Source: a virus | Length of the DNA: 64,000 nucleotides | Virus record (IMG/VR): IMGVR_UViG_3300010157_000061 | Location: 1 to 64,000 of that record | Direction: 5' to 3' (one strand) | Made by a program: the position numbers and the translations under genes | The notes under the pieces: generated by a model | Database searches by the model: none | What the model saw: the letters and a program-made list of their open reading frames with translations, nothing else | What the model was told of the DNA's origin: nothing | Shown here: positions 8,318 to 19,200 of the stretch, in pieces | Position numbering within the stretch: the first letter of the stretch is position 1 | How the letters are laid out: the number at the start of each line of letters is the position of its first letter

Positions 8318-8803
8318 ATGACAAAATTAGATGCATTCAGAAAACTAATAAGAGAGGAGTTGAGACAGGTTCTCAAAGAAGAACTTCGTCCAATTCTTTT
8401 AGAGATGAAAAAACAGCCTCTAAATACAACACCTATAACTAAGACATACACCGATACCTTAAAAGAAAGTATCAAAACAAAAGCACCTGCAGTAAGCAGA
8501 AAACCTACACACCAAGTATCAACAGGAGACCCTATTATGGACCTACTCAATGAAACAGCTTACGGTATGGATACTAGTGAATACAGATCACTTGTAAATG
8601 CAGATGCAGGAATGGCTCAAGGGTTTCCACAAATGTACCAACAATCTGCAGGTATGCCGATGGCAGAACCTCAAGTTGTAGAATCGGTACAGGAGATGAT
8701 AGCAAGCACAGGACCGGTTACAGATATACATCAAGTTAATATCGATGCTGTACCAGACTTTAGTGCAATGATGCAAACATTAAAAAGTAAAGGCGCAATA
8801 TAA
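8318..8803 (+). CDS. Hypothetical protein before gp25
   Basis: 161 residues. The N-terminal 35 residues are a charged amphipathic helix (MTKLDAFRKLIREELRQVL) with LxE-like steps (IRE, LKE) recalling the candidate capsid-targeting peptides elsewhere in the window. The middle is basic and Pro/Thr-rich. The C-terminal half is Met/Gln-rich (MAQGFPQMYQQSAGMPMAE) and ends in DFSAMMQTLKSKGAI. No known domain. It overlaps the gp25 gene at TAATG, suggesting a baseplate-linked role, so the head-targeting resemblance may be chance. Confidence 0.55.
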   Translation: MTKLDAFRKLIREELRQVLKEELRPILLEMKKQPLNTTPITKTYTDTLKESIKTKAPAVSRKPTHQVSTGDPIMDLLNETAYGMDTSEYRSLVNADAGMAQGFPQMYQQSAGMPMAEPQVVESVQEMIASTGPVTDIHQVNIDAVPDFSAMMQTLKSKGAI

Positions 8804-9222
8804 TGGCATACGTAGTTGGAAATATAAACCCACTTGATTTAAAACCAAGTACTGCAATCGGAGTAGCAATACCCTTCTCTGCACCTAATGTATTTACTTC
8901 AGTATATACAACCCAAGAACAGTTGAAATACAATATCATCAACTACCTACTAACAGGTAGAAGGGAGAGAGTATTTAGACCTACCTTTGGTGCTGGATTA
9001 AGAGAGCAGTTATTTGAACAGATCACCGACGATACTATAGCAACCATAGAAGCTAATATCAGGATAGGGGTGGAAGCTAATTTTCCTAACGTATTAACAA
9101 CAAAGGTACAGGTGAAACCTTTATACGATCAAAACACAATCAACGTACTATTTAGTTATAGTATAGTTAATACTGGTCAGTTAGACCAGATATTTTTAAA
9201 TTTCGCAAATGGCCAGCAATAG
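8803..9222 (+). CDS. 25: Baseplate wedge protein gp25
   Basis: 139 residues, the size of T4 gp25 (132). It has the W0/gp25-like fold signature: an N-terminal approach (NPLDLKPSTAIGVAIPF), then the helix QLKYNIINYLLTGRRERVFRP, the hallmark FGAGLREQLFEQ, and a closing sheet (VQVKPLYDQNTINVLFSYSI). gp25 is part of the wedge core with gp6 and gp53 and helps start sheath polymerisation. The stop overlaps the start of gp6 by 14 bases. Confidence 0.9.
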   Translation: MAYVVGNINPLDLKPSTAIGVAIPFSAPNVFTSVYTTQEQLKYNIINYLLTGRRERVFRPTFGAGLREQLFEQITDDTIATIEANIRIGVEANFPNVLTTKVQVKPLYDQNTINVLFSYSIVNTGQLDQIFLNFANGQQ

Positions 9223-11098
9223 TACAAATACAAAAGATATAAAGTATCTTAATAAAGATTTTACTGATTTTAAAGCAGCGTTGATTGAGTATGCTAAAGC
9301 ATATTTTCCAACAACCTATAACGATTTCTCAACCGCCTCTCCCGGAACTATGTTCATTGAGATGGCAGCTTATGTAGGTGATGTACTATCATTTTACCTT
9401 GATAATCAGCTACAAGAAACGTTTCTACAGTACGCAAAACAAAAAGATAACCTCTTTACAATGGCGTATATGTTAGGGTATAGACCTAAAATAACATCAG
9501 CAGCAACAGTAGATCTAGATGTATACCAACTACTACCTGCATCAGGCAGCGGTACAAGTTATGCACCTGACTTTAATTACGCTTTGATTATTAACGAAGG
9601 TATGCAAGTAGGTTCAAATACTAATGGAGTATCTAATTTCTATGTACCTGAGAAGATAAACTTCGCTGTTTCTTCATCAAGCAACCCTACTGATATCTCA
9701 GTATATCAGACTTCAGGTAACGTACCAACGTATTATCTGGCTAAGAAAACTGTAAAAGCTCTATCTGGAACAGTTAAAACTACAACATTTACTTTTGATG
9801 CAGCACAGAAGTTTGACACAAGACTCATCCAAGACACTAACATAATCGAAATAACTAATGTAGTAGACAGTGATGGACATATTTGGTACGAAGTTCCGTA
9901 TCTAGCTCAAGATGTTATCTTAAAAGCTGTACAGAATGTACCTGCTATTAATCCAGATTATGCTGCGTATGCCGGTACTGTACCGTATATCCTAGAATTA
10001 CGAACTGTGCCTAGGAGATTTGCAACTAGATTTAAAACAGATGAAACATTAGAACTACAATTTGGATCTGGTATTAATACGATTAGTGATGAAGCTGTCT
10101 TACCTAATGTAGCTAATGTAGGCATAGGTACAATCGACGGATTGAGTAAGAATAATGTAGCTTATGATCCTGCAAACTTTACAACAACAACGACTTACGG
10201 GTTAGCTCCAAATAGAACCACTCTAACAATAACCTACCTAGTAGGCGGTGGAGCTCAAGCTAACGTACCGGTTAACGAATTAACAAAAGTTATCTCTTAC
10301 GATTCATCTTTCACAGGCGGTGTTGTTAATAATACGGTAGGAGCACAGATACTACAATCAGTCGCAATCAATAATGCTACTCCAGCAGTAGGAGGTGGGG
10401 ACGGTGACACTATAGAGCAATTGAGATTAAATACGTTAAATCAATTTCCTTCTCAGATGAGAGCTGTTACTCAACAGGATTATCTAGGATTTGCATATAA
10501 TATGCCTTCTAAATTCGGACAGATTGCTAAGGCATACGTAACCAAGGATGATGTAATCTATAAACAAGATACAGGTGGAGATCAATCTCTAAGTGATCCT
10601 TTAGCTACATCTCTCTATACATTAGCTTATGATATCAATAAGAACTTAATACAACCACCTTTTATATTACAGCAAAATCTTAGAACATATCTATCTCAGT
10701 ATAGAATGTTAACAGATGCTATAAATCTAAAGAGTGCTTATGTGATTAATATCGGAGTATCATTTGATGTCATATTAAGACCCAACTATGCTAGTAGAGA
10801 CGTATTAGCACAATGCATCTTAGCAGTACAGGATTACTTTAATATTGATAAATGGCAAATCAATCAACCAATCATAGTATCAGAAATCTATACGTTAATA
10901 GATCAAATACAGGGTGTGCAAACAGTACAGAAAGTGAATATTACAAATAATACAGGTGAATCATTAGGATATTCTAAATACGCTTACGATATCACAGCAG
11001 CAACGTTGAAAGGAGTTATTTACCCTTCACTAGATCCTTCGATCTTTGAAGTTAAATATCCTTCTACAGATATTCAAGGTAGAGTAGTTACATACTAA
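9209..11098 (+). CDS. 6: Baseplate wedge protein gp6 (J-like)
   Basis: 629 residues, close to T4 gp6 (660). The N-terminus holds the typical run DIKYLNKDFTDFKAALIEYA and TMFIEMAAYVGDVLSFYLDN, and the segment RLNTLNQFPSQMRAVTQQDY marks the J-like core. The C-terminal region, with FNIDKWQINQPIIVSEIY and a VQTVQKVNI strand, also fits. gp6 forms the inner ring that holds the baseplate together and triggers sheath contraction. It overlaps gp25, the usual partner. Confidence 0.9.
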   Translation: MASNSTNTKDIKYLNKDFTDFKAALIEYAKAYFPTTYNDFSTASPGTMFIEMAAYVGDVLSFYLDNQLQETFLQYAKQKDNLFTMAYMLGYRPKITSAATVDLDVYQLLPASGSGTSYAPDFNYALIINEGMQVGSNTNGVSNFYVPEKINFAVSSSSNPTDISVYQTSGNVPTYYLAKKTVKALSGTVKTTTFTFDAAQKFDTRLIQDTNIIEITNVVDSDGHIWYEVPYLAQDVILKAVQNVPAINPDYAAYAGTVPYILELRTVPRRFATRFKTDETLELQFGSGINTISDEAVLPNVANVGIGTIDGLSKNNVAYDPANFTTTTTYGLAPNRTTLTITYLVGGGAQANVPVNELTKVISYDSSFTGGVVNNTVGAQILQSVAINNATPAVGGGDGDTIEQLRLNTLNQFPSQMRAVTQQDYLGFAYNMPSKFGQIAKAYVTKDDVIYKQDTGGDQSLSDPLATSLYTLAYDINKNLIQPPFILQQNLRTYLSQYRMLTDAINLKSAYVINIGVSFDVILRPNYASRDVLAQCILAVQDYFNIDKWQINQPIIVSEIYTLIDQIQGVQTVQKVNITNNTGESLGYSKYAYDITAATLKGVIYPSLDPSIFEVKYPSTDIQGRVVTY

Positions 11099-11127
11099 AA
11101 TAATTAATACCCAAAACTAAAACAAAC

Positions 11128-11748
11128 ATGGATTTAAGTAAATTAAAAGGTAAAATCCCTCAAGCGGTATTAGATATACTGCCTCCGGCTTTTGAAAAGT
11201 ACAGTATTAATACCAATCTTAGAGCAGCACATTTTCTAGCTCAAATAGCTCACGAAAGTGGTGACTTTACAATCAAAACCGAGAGTATGAATTACTCTAC
11301 TCCAGCAAGATTAGTAGAAATTTGGCCATCAAGATTTAATTTAGATGGAACAGGTGGTAAGAAAAAAGCGAGTGACTATGTTAAAAACCAAGAAAAACTT
11401 GCTGAAGCAGTTTATGGTGGTAGAATGGGTAACAATAACCCGGGTGATGGTTTCCGTTTTCGTGGTGGTGGTTGGTTACAGTTAACTGGTAAAGAAGCTT
11501 ATAAAGGATATGCTACTTACCTAGGTAAAACAGTAGAAGAGACAGCTGATTTATTACGTTCTGATAACAAGTATGCATTAGATGCAGCATGTTGGGAATA
11601 CTGTATCAATATGAAATTAAACTCTGTAGCGGATCAAGGTGCAACAGAAGAAATTGTAAAGAAAATTACTAAAACTGTTAATGGAGGACATATTGGCCTA
11701 GCAGATCGTCTCAAGCATTTTCAAACATATCACGCGTTACTATCCTAA
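11128..11748 (+). CDS. GH19 chitinase-type lysozyme
   Basis: 206 residues of a single glycoside hydrolase family 19 domain. AHFLAQIAHESG (Glu43) carries the first catalytic Glu, ESMNYS follows, and GFRFRGGGWLQLTGKEAY and ITKTVNGGHIGLADR complete the family pattern. GH19 enzymes of phages cut peptidoglycan glycan strands. There is no signal peptide or membrane helix, so release would need a holin or delivery on the virion. It sits between gp6 and tail-tip genes, and the hub-like proteins lack a lysozyme domain as in T4 gp5, so it could act as a tail lysozyme or as the endolysin. Confidence 0.85.
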   Translation: MDLSKLKGKIPQAVLDILPPAFEKYSINTNLRAAHFLAQIAHESGDFTIKTESMNYSTPARLVEIWPSRFNLDGTGGKKKASDYVKNQEKLAEAVYGGRMGNNNPGDGFRFRGGGWLQLTGKEAYKGYATYLGKTVEETADLLRSDNKYALDAACWEYCINMKLNSVADQGATEEIVKKITKTVNGGHIGLADRLKHFQTYHALLS

Positions 11749-11791
11749 AAAGTAACAATACATTATAGTTATAAGTATAATTATATCAACT

Positions 11792-12889
11792 ATGTCAGTA
11801 TACAAAATATTCCCTGAAAAAGACGCAACCCTTTACTCTAGCTCACCTACCGCTAATGCAGGCCTTGATGAGATTCTAGAAATCTCTTCGATTAATAGTA
11901 ATAATGCTATTGGAGTAGCAACGGGACTAGATGATATCAGGAGAACCGTAATAGCGTTTTCCGATCAAGATATCGCAACCATTAAAGGATTTAGAACAGG
12001 ATCTTTCCAGGTGAGTCTAAAGATGTATCTAGCCTATGCTTCAGCTCTACCTCAAAACTATACGATAGAATGCTACCCGGTTTCAGAAAGCTGGACGATG
12101 GGTACAGGTAAGTTTGCTGATGTACCAAACCCATTAAACGGAGTTTGTTGGTCCTCAGTAGGAGCTTATGGTCAATCTGCAGTTTGGAACCCACTAAGTG
12201 GCAGTCACAGCTATTTATATACGACAGGTGGAGGTACATGGAATAGTACTTATTCAGGTTCACAATCTTTCAATTACATTTCAGACAAAGATCTAAACCT
12301 AAATGTAACATCGATAGTAGATAAATGGTTTTCAGGTTCAATTCCAAATTACGGATTACTTCTTAAACTAACTGGATCTTTAGAATTGAATCCTAGTTCA
12401 TCACTAGAAACTAAATTCTTCTCTTTCGATACACATACCATCTACCCACCTTGCCTTGAAATGAAATGGGATGATTCTACCTACGTTACTAGTAGCGGAG
12501 TAGAGACTATAAAGGCAGATGATTTTGTTTTACTAGCTGAAAATAACCCTGGAGATTTTAAAGAAGGTAACAGGTATAGAATGAAGTTTAAAGCTAGAGA
12601 TAGATTCCCAGTTAGGAATTTCGGTACAGGATCGGAGTATTTAAACTGGAAATATCTACCTCAAACAAGTTACTGGTCAATACAAGATTATAAGACTAAG
12701 GAGACGATAGTAGATTTCGATACTACATATACAAAGTTGAGTGCTGATAGTTCAGGAAACTATTTCGTACTCTACACCAACGGATTACAACCAGAAAGAT
12801 CATACAAAGTCTTAGTAAAGACAGTATTAATAGACAGTAACGAAGAAGTAATTTTAGACAACAATATTATATTTAAAGTAATAAGATAA
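11792..12889 (+). CDS. Tail structural protein, DNRLRE-like beta domain
   Basis: 365 residues, beta-rich. Residues 1-215 follow the pattern of DNRLRE/CBM96-like jelly-roll domains: an opening KIFPEKDATLYSSSPTANAG, the middle YTIECYPVSESWTMGTGKFAD, and the closing LNVTSIVDKWFSGSIPNYG. Such domains are used for glycan or surface contact. The C-terminal third (FKARDRFPVRNFGTGSEYL) is a second beta domain. It lies directly before two structural genes in the gp7-gp10 part of the order, so a wedge or fibre-attachment role is likely. Confidence 0.55.
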   Translation: MSVYKIFPEKDATLYSSSPTANAGLDEILEISSINSNNAIGVATGLDDIRRTVIAFSDQDIATIKGFRTGSFQVSLKMYLAYASALPQNYTIECYPVSESWTMGTGKFADVPNPLNGVCWSSVGAYGQSAVWNPLSGSHSYLYTTGGGTWNSTYSGSQSFNYISDKDLNLNVTSIVDKWFSGSIPNYGLLLKLTGSLELNPSSSLETKFFSFDTHTIYPPCLEMKWDDSTYVTSSGVETIKADDFVLLAENNPGDFKEGNRYRMKFKARDRFPVRNFGTGSEYLNWKYLPQTSYWSIQDYKTKETIVDFDTTYTKLSADSSGNYFVLYTNGLQPERSYKVLVKTVLIDSNEEVILDNNIIFKVIR

Positions 12890-12890
12890 A

Positions 12891-13232
12891 ATGGTAGAGC
12901 AGGTAAATTTATCCAAGCAAGTCTACGGTACAGCTACCTATACTAGAGTAATCGATACTCAGTTTAAGGAATTGGTTGCACCAACAGAACCTGTTCAAGC
13001 ACCTGTAACCGTTGATAGATTCTTTGAATTGTACGATGAATTATTCTTCCAAATACCTATCACAGGCGATATAAATTCACATGAATACTTAGTTAAAAGA
13101 AGTAGTGAATATATAGGCGGAGAGGTATTAACAGATAACGAAAAAGCATTGATTGAAGAGATCAATAGTTTAAGACAACAATTACTTGACGCTAATAAAA
13201 GCATCATAGACATAAGCTCATTAACAGTATAA
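12891..13232 (+). CDS. Small baseplate-cluster protein
   Basis: 113 residues, unrecognised. The first half is extended and Pro/Thr-rich (FKELVAPTEPVQAPVTVDRF), and the end is a coiled coil (KALIEEINSLRQQLLDANKS). It follows its neighbour by one base and shares TAATG with the giant downstream gene, so it is almost certainly co-translated with these structural genes. It could link a wedge protein to a fibre. Confidence 0.55.
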   Translation: MVEQVNLSKQVYGTATYTRVIDTQFKELVAPTEPVQAPVTVDRFFELYDELFFQIPITGDINSHEYLVKRSSEYIGGEVLTDNEKALIEEINSLRQQLLDANKSIIDISSLTV

Positions 13233-16200
13233 TGGAAATAGTTAACATAGATTTTTTAGGCAATACATCCGATTATCAACAATACGCTGACAAGGATGTT
13301 TCTTTGATTAATACCTCAACAGTATCAACTCCCTTTGGATCACCAAGTGACTACGTAGAGTATTTCATTTATGATTTGAATGGAAATTTACTGTCTGCTA
13401 ACTATTTTGAAAAGAATTATACACCTGTTAACCCCGATCCTGTAACTGGTAATTATACCGCTCTAGAGATCGATCCTGAGGCAGATGTCAAGCTAAACGG
13501 TTACGATAGAGGTTCGGTTGAGATTACGTATAACTTCTTTAGAAACATATTTAGAAGTGATTTTACGAATAGATTCTGGATCAAAGAGATATCCGGAGAT
13601 AGAACGGAGTTAAGGATTTCTAGGCAAGATTTATCAAATCAAGAACTTCAACAAACGTTTCAAGACTTTGATAATCAAGCTCAACTTAAAGCCTATTACC
13701 CCGACTTTTACTTAAATTTTGGAGATAATAACGTACTGATTGGAGTAAATGTTTTATTTACAATCCAGGACGGTGAAGCGTGTCTACTCATAAAATTATA
13801 CGAACCTCTACCCGATAACTTATCTCTAAAAGATACTTTTTGGATTGTAGAACAGTTAAGTGATTCAGTAAAATACCAGGTTACAATTGATATTACTGCA
13901 GAGCAGACTGTACAGACAAACAACTTAAGAGGGCCTAATTTTAATTTAGGACTTGCAGAAAGAGTTAGTCAGACAACACCTCTGTATAATTTCAATAGCT
14001 TATTTGTAACTTCAGGATCCAATTCATCTTCTTCACTCTATCAACAGATTAGGAGTATGATGGATGAAAAAGGGTTAAATATAAACGTAGACTATAGTAA
14101 TTTTTCAAACTTTAGCCACTTCTCATCCGTACAAGAACGTATCTACAACTTTGCTTATAAACTAAGCTTGATTGAGAAATTCAATGCTGATATTGCAAAC
14201 CTAACTACAAATGTAACAGGTAGCAATACGATTACATCTGGAAGTATTTACTTACTTCAACAGCAGATCAACAATATCATAGAGAAGTTTGATGGGTATG
14301 AATATTATCTTTACTACGAAAACGAACCGACGGCATGGCCTAAATCAAGTGATTTACCGCCATATACCCTATACTCCGTAACATCATCTCAAGCCTTATC
14401 TTGGCTAGGAAATGCTGATGCAGGATATGGGATGTTATATTCAGCATCTATCTACGATTCAGATAATAAAGACTTATTCTTAAATACAATCCCGGCTTAT
14501 CTAAGAGAGGATGTAAATAACCTACCTTACGAGACTTTCTTAAACATGGTAGGTCAACACTTCGATAATATCTGGATCTACTACAAAGACGTTAGTGAAA
14601 GATTTAATGCAGAGAATAAACTAACCAAAGGTATTTCTAAAGACTTGGTAGGAGAGGCTCTAAAATCAATGGGTATTAACTTGTATACCAATACGAGTAT
14701 ATCAGATAATCTCTACTACTCAACACTAGGAATCGATCCCGATGGTAGCTTAAAAGTGCCAACAGGATCTGTGAGTGCATCTTACTATATCGCCTACAAT
14801 CCTACAGGACCGTATGTTTACATAGGATATACAGACCCTAATTACTATGTACTAGACTACGACCTAAAACCTACAATCCCAGGTAACGACATTACTCTAG
14901 AATATTATAAGAGAATCTACCATAACCTACCATACCTACTAAAGACTAGAGGTACAACAAGAGGTTTGAGAGCTTTGATAAACTGTTACGGTATACCGGA
15001 CACAATGTTAAGAATCACAGAATTCGGTGGTTCAGATAAATTAGCAGCAACACCAGATCTAGTACAGGATAGATATTCGTTAGCTTACCGTAATACAGGT
15101 AGTATGAACTTAGCCATGCCTTGGGCAGGTCAGGATTATTACTACCAGAGTGCAGGAAGTAGCAGTATCGTACCAGATACGATTGAATTTAGATTCAAGA
15201 CAACAGGTATACCGGATTCTGCACATATCTCACAATCTATCTTTGAAGTTAATAGAGGAGGTACTGCTAAGACATTATTTGGATTACAATTAACCTACAA
15301 CTCTGCTTCAGCAGTAACATCTAGTTCATTACAAAATAACGGTAACCTTGTATTTAAACTACAATCAGGTTCATTAGGAACTGCTTATGCAGCTACAACA
15401 CCTATCACTTTACCATTCTTCGATTCTGAACAATGGTGGACGGTAATGATGAGAAGAGATGTAGGAAACTTTGCAGGATCTAATAGCCAAACCTCTAATA
15501 CGTACTGGGTATATGTTAAAGGAGCAGCTTATAACGAAGAGGGTAACGGAGAGATCACTTACGAAGCCTCTCAAAGCATTACTGTAAATGTACCATACGA
15601 AGGGGCACCTTCTGCTAGCTATAACGTAAACTGGAATACAGTTAATACGTCTTCGCTATCAAATTTATTCTGCGGATATTTAGGAGGACCTATCAACCAA
15701 ACGAGTAGTTTATGTCCCCTAAGAACAACATTCCAAGGCTATTTCCAAGAATTTAGATACTGGAATATACCATTACAAGAGTCGGCTTTTGATGAACACG
15801 TTCAAAACTCTATCTCATATAGAGGCAATACGATAACATCGTCGTTATATGAGTTATCCCTTAGAATCCCGCTGGGAAATAACCTAAACGTACCTTACTT
15901 AACTACGGCGAGTTTAACGCTAAATCCTAAGGATTATCAATATTATCAACTAGGGTTTAGTGAGGTAGATCAAAACGCAGTCCTGACTTCCTACCATCCT
16001 TCAATTACAGGATCATTTACGGTACCGTATACAAGTCGAATAGTGAATGGTATTGGATCTTTTGTGAGTGCGAGTAGACCGATAAGCTACGGTTTATTTA
16101 GTAGTGGAAGTACGAGAACATTTACTCCATTTGTGATAGCGGATCTAGTATCTTCACCATCAACTGGAGTCAACCAAAAAGTCAATAACAAGTTATTTAT

Positions 16201-19200
16201 ACCTCAGCTAAACGATCTACCAGAGACTGTACTATCGCCTTATGTAAGCGTTCAAAGATTCGATCCAGATATTAGCAAGAATTCTGCCGATCTAGAAGTT
16301 GGATTCTCACCTAACGATTTAGTGGATGCAGATATAACAGATCAGTTAGGTTATTTTAATATTGATGACTATATTGGTAAACCAAGTGATGCATATGAAA
16401 CAGAGTATGTAGATTTGAATAATCTAAGGAAGACATATTTCCAAAAGTATATTAGCAAATTTACACTGTGGGATTTCATGAACTTAGTCAAGTTCTACGA
16501 TAACTCCCTATTCAAGATGATAAAGGATTTTGTACCTGCGAGAGCAAATCTATCGACAGGTATCATAATCAAACCACATATCTTAGAGAGACCCAAGTAT
16601 CCAAGACACGAACCTACTTGGGAGTTTAGTAATGAGTATAGTGGATCTGTTAAGATGGTTAAGGTGACGGGTTCAAATCCGGAAGCTATGTACCTAGACA
16701 CTTCTTTCACTCAATCTCTAGTAACATCTCTAGGTACAATTACATCGATTAAAACCGATCTAAGTGAACCATTTACAGGTGAATTTAGCGGTACAACTAT
16801 ACCGGTTACCAATAACGGTAAGTTCACTAATACCGAAGTTTCATCGATTAACTACCCTTGGACATCATCAATTAGTACCGGTCTAGCTATCTTCACGACC
16901 TATTCCTTAGATGCATTATTAAATAACGTAACCGGTAGTAGAAGATCGACTAGATTCCTAGAAACAGATTACAGTTCAAATATAATAATACCGGTAAATA
17001 GTGGATTAATCACAGGAGCTCTAGCTTTGTATCCATCAAGGAGTGCTAATCCAACCTATACAGGATTAGATAGCATATACTGGCCTTTTTCAGATATAAA
17101 TGACTACAACTATTATAGCTATGCTAGAACTAATTCAAGATACAGCGGTTCTAAAGTAGTTAGTCTAACTTATAATACATACAGTAGTCAATCTGCAACA
17201 TGGGGAGGAGATCAATCCTATGGTAGTACAGCAGCTATTGATCATAATAGTTATAAACTAGGATGGGTAAGTAATATACCTTCAGTAAGTAAAAACTTTT
17301 ACGATAAGACAACCGTTAATTTAAAGTACTTAGTAGATCAAGACAGTAATGTCTTAGAGTTATCAGCTAATAACACCAATTTATTTGAAGTACAGAATAT
17401 ATTTAGATCTGGAGATCCTGTAAAAGTATCAGTATCAAACGTAACAGTACCTACCAATCAAGTAGCTTTAGATGGATTAAAAACAATATGGAGAGGAGGG
17501 TATTCATTTGACCCTATTTTATTTAGAGAAAATAATGAACCGCTATCTTTTAGATTTGATCAATCTTACAGCTCTTCTTTAAAAAACGTAATAGGTATTA
17601 ACGCTATAGCAAGTAATAACAGTTTCGGTATATATGCAACTGTTCCTAATACCCTAGGTACTTTTGCGATTAACAATGTAGACTTAACGAAAAATCCAAG
17701 CTCTGCAGTAGGACAAGGTTATAGCGGCCACTACGTATATATTGAAAATGATTTATATGGATTAACAACTATTCCAGCCGCACAACCACAGGATAGGTAC
17801 GATATGACTACCTGGACGTATAGAACAGGATCTATAGGAGTCTCTAAAACACTACCGACAGTCCCACTTATAGTATCCGCTTCAGATTCTAAAACAATAG
17901 TCTATACATTCTCACAACTAAAATTTGACGATGTAAAGACACCGCCAGGATTTAATACAGATTCAGACCCCAATTCATACTCTACTACTCAGACTAACTA
18001 CATATATAAAGTACCGAGAAGTTCAACATATAATATTGATCTGAAAATACCATTCAGCTTCAGAGGTCAACTAATGGGAGCTACCAACACTACCCGTCCT
18101 TACGGAGTAAAATTATTTGCAATACTCGAATCTGCAAATAGCGCAACAACTTCAGCTACTGGATGGTCATTACTAGCAAGCTCAACATTGACAAAATTAA
18201 CAAATAATAGTAATTACACAGTCAATTCAAATTACAACCTGATAACATTTGACTCTGCTAATTCTCCTGAAGATGTATTTGTAGCTACATTAAACTTACA
18301 AAATACTCCCTTGATACAGGGACAATGTTTAAGAATACGCTTCTGTTTTATAGATATCTCTAACAACCTAGGATTTTATCCATCTTTAACCCAGTATTCT
18401 GGAATTAGTGCACTAGGATTCCAGGTAAATTCAACCCTTGCTGCTGCAAATTTAGGTAATAGCGCTGTAACTCTACCGGAAAAATCTTCTTTCCAGATTA
18501 TAGATAGCCAGTTAATCACAGTTGAGGATTATTACATAAAGACCCTACAACAAACACAACCGCTATTTACAAATACATCAGAGAATACTATTAAGTTTAC
18601 ACCGCTAGTTAACGAATACTTCCTATCAGCATCAACATTCTTCCCGTTATCTAGTAATCAAGACTTTTACACACCTGTAGTAGATCACTTTAGCATACAA
18701 CCGTACGACTTAATAAGAATCGGACCCTTTCAATCCTTAAAATCAAAGTATTACACAGTCATAGAGGTTGAAACCGCAATTACAACATACACCCCCTACG
18801 ACTGCTACTTTGACCATGTAGATACTGCTAACCCTCTAGCTTGGGTACAACTACTTATTTACGCATTCTTATTTTTAAACTCAACAACAGGAGCTGGAGG
18901 AGCTACTAATTTCATAGCAATTACAGTACCGCAGACTTTTGATTTTGAAAAATACTTTAGCGTGGGTACTTTATTCAATGTAACAGGGACAACAGGTGGG
19001 ACTTACGATGTTTCAAACGTTACCGTTCTAGGTTATGCAATAGGAGCTGTGAGCATCACACCTCCTAGCGGGTATATAAATTACACACTGGCGGTTGATA
19101 AAACTGTTGTAAGTTCAACATCAACCCCGGCTGTATTTACAATACTAAACCACGGAGAACAGATAACAGTAGTACCAAACATTGATACTGGTTCATTTAA

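Noticed and set aside
16671-16680. gttcaaatcc, a tRNA T-loop-like string
   Set aside because: It lies within the giant tail gene, and no acceptor or anticodon stems surround it.
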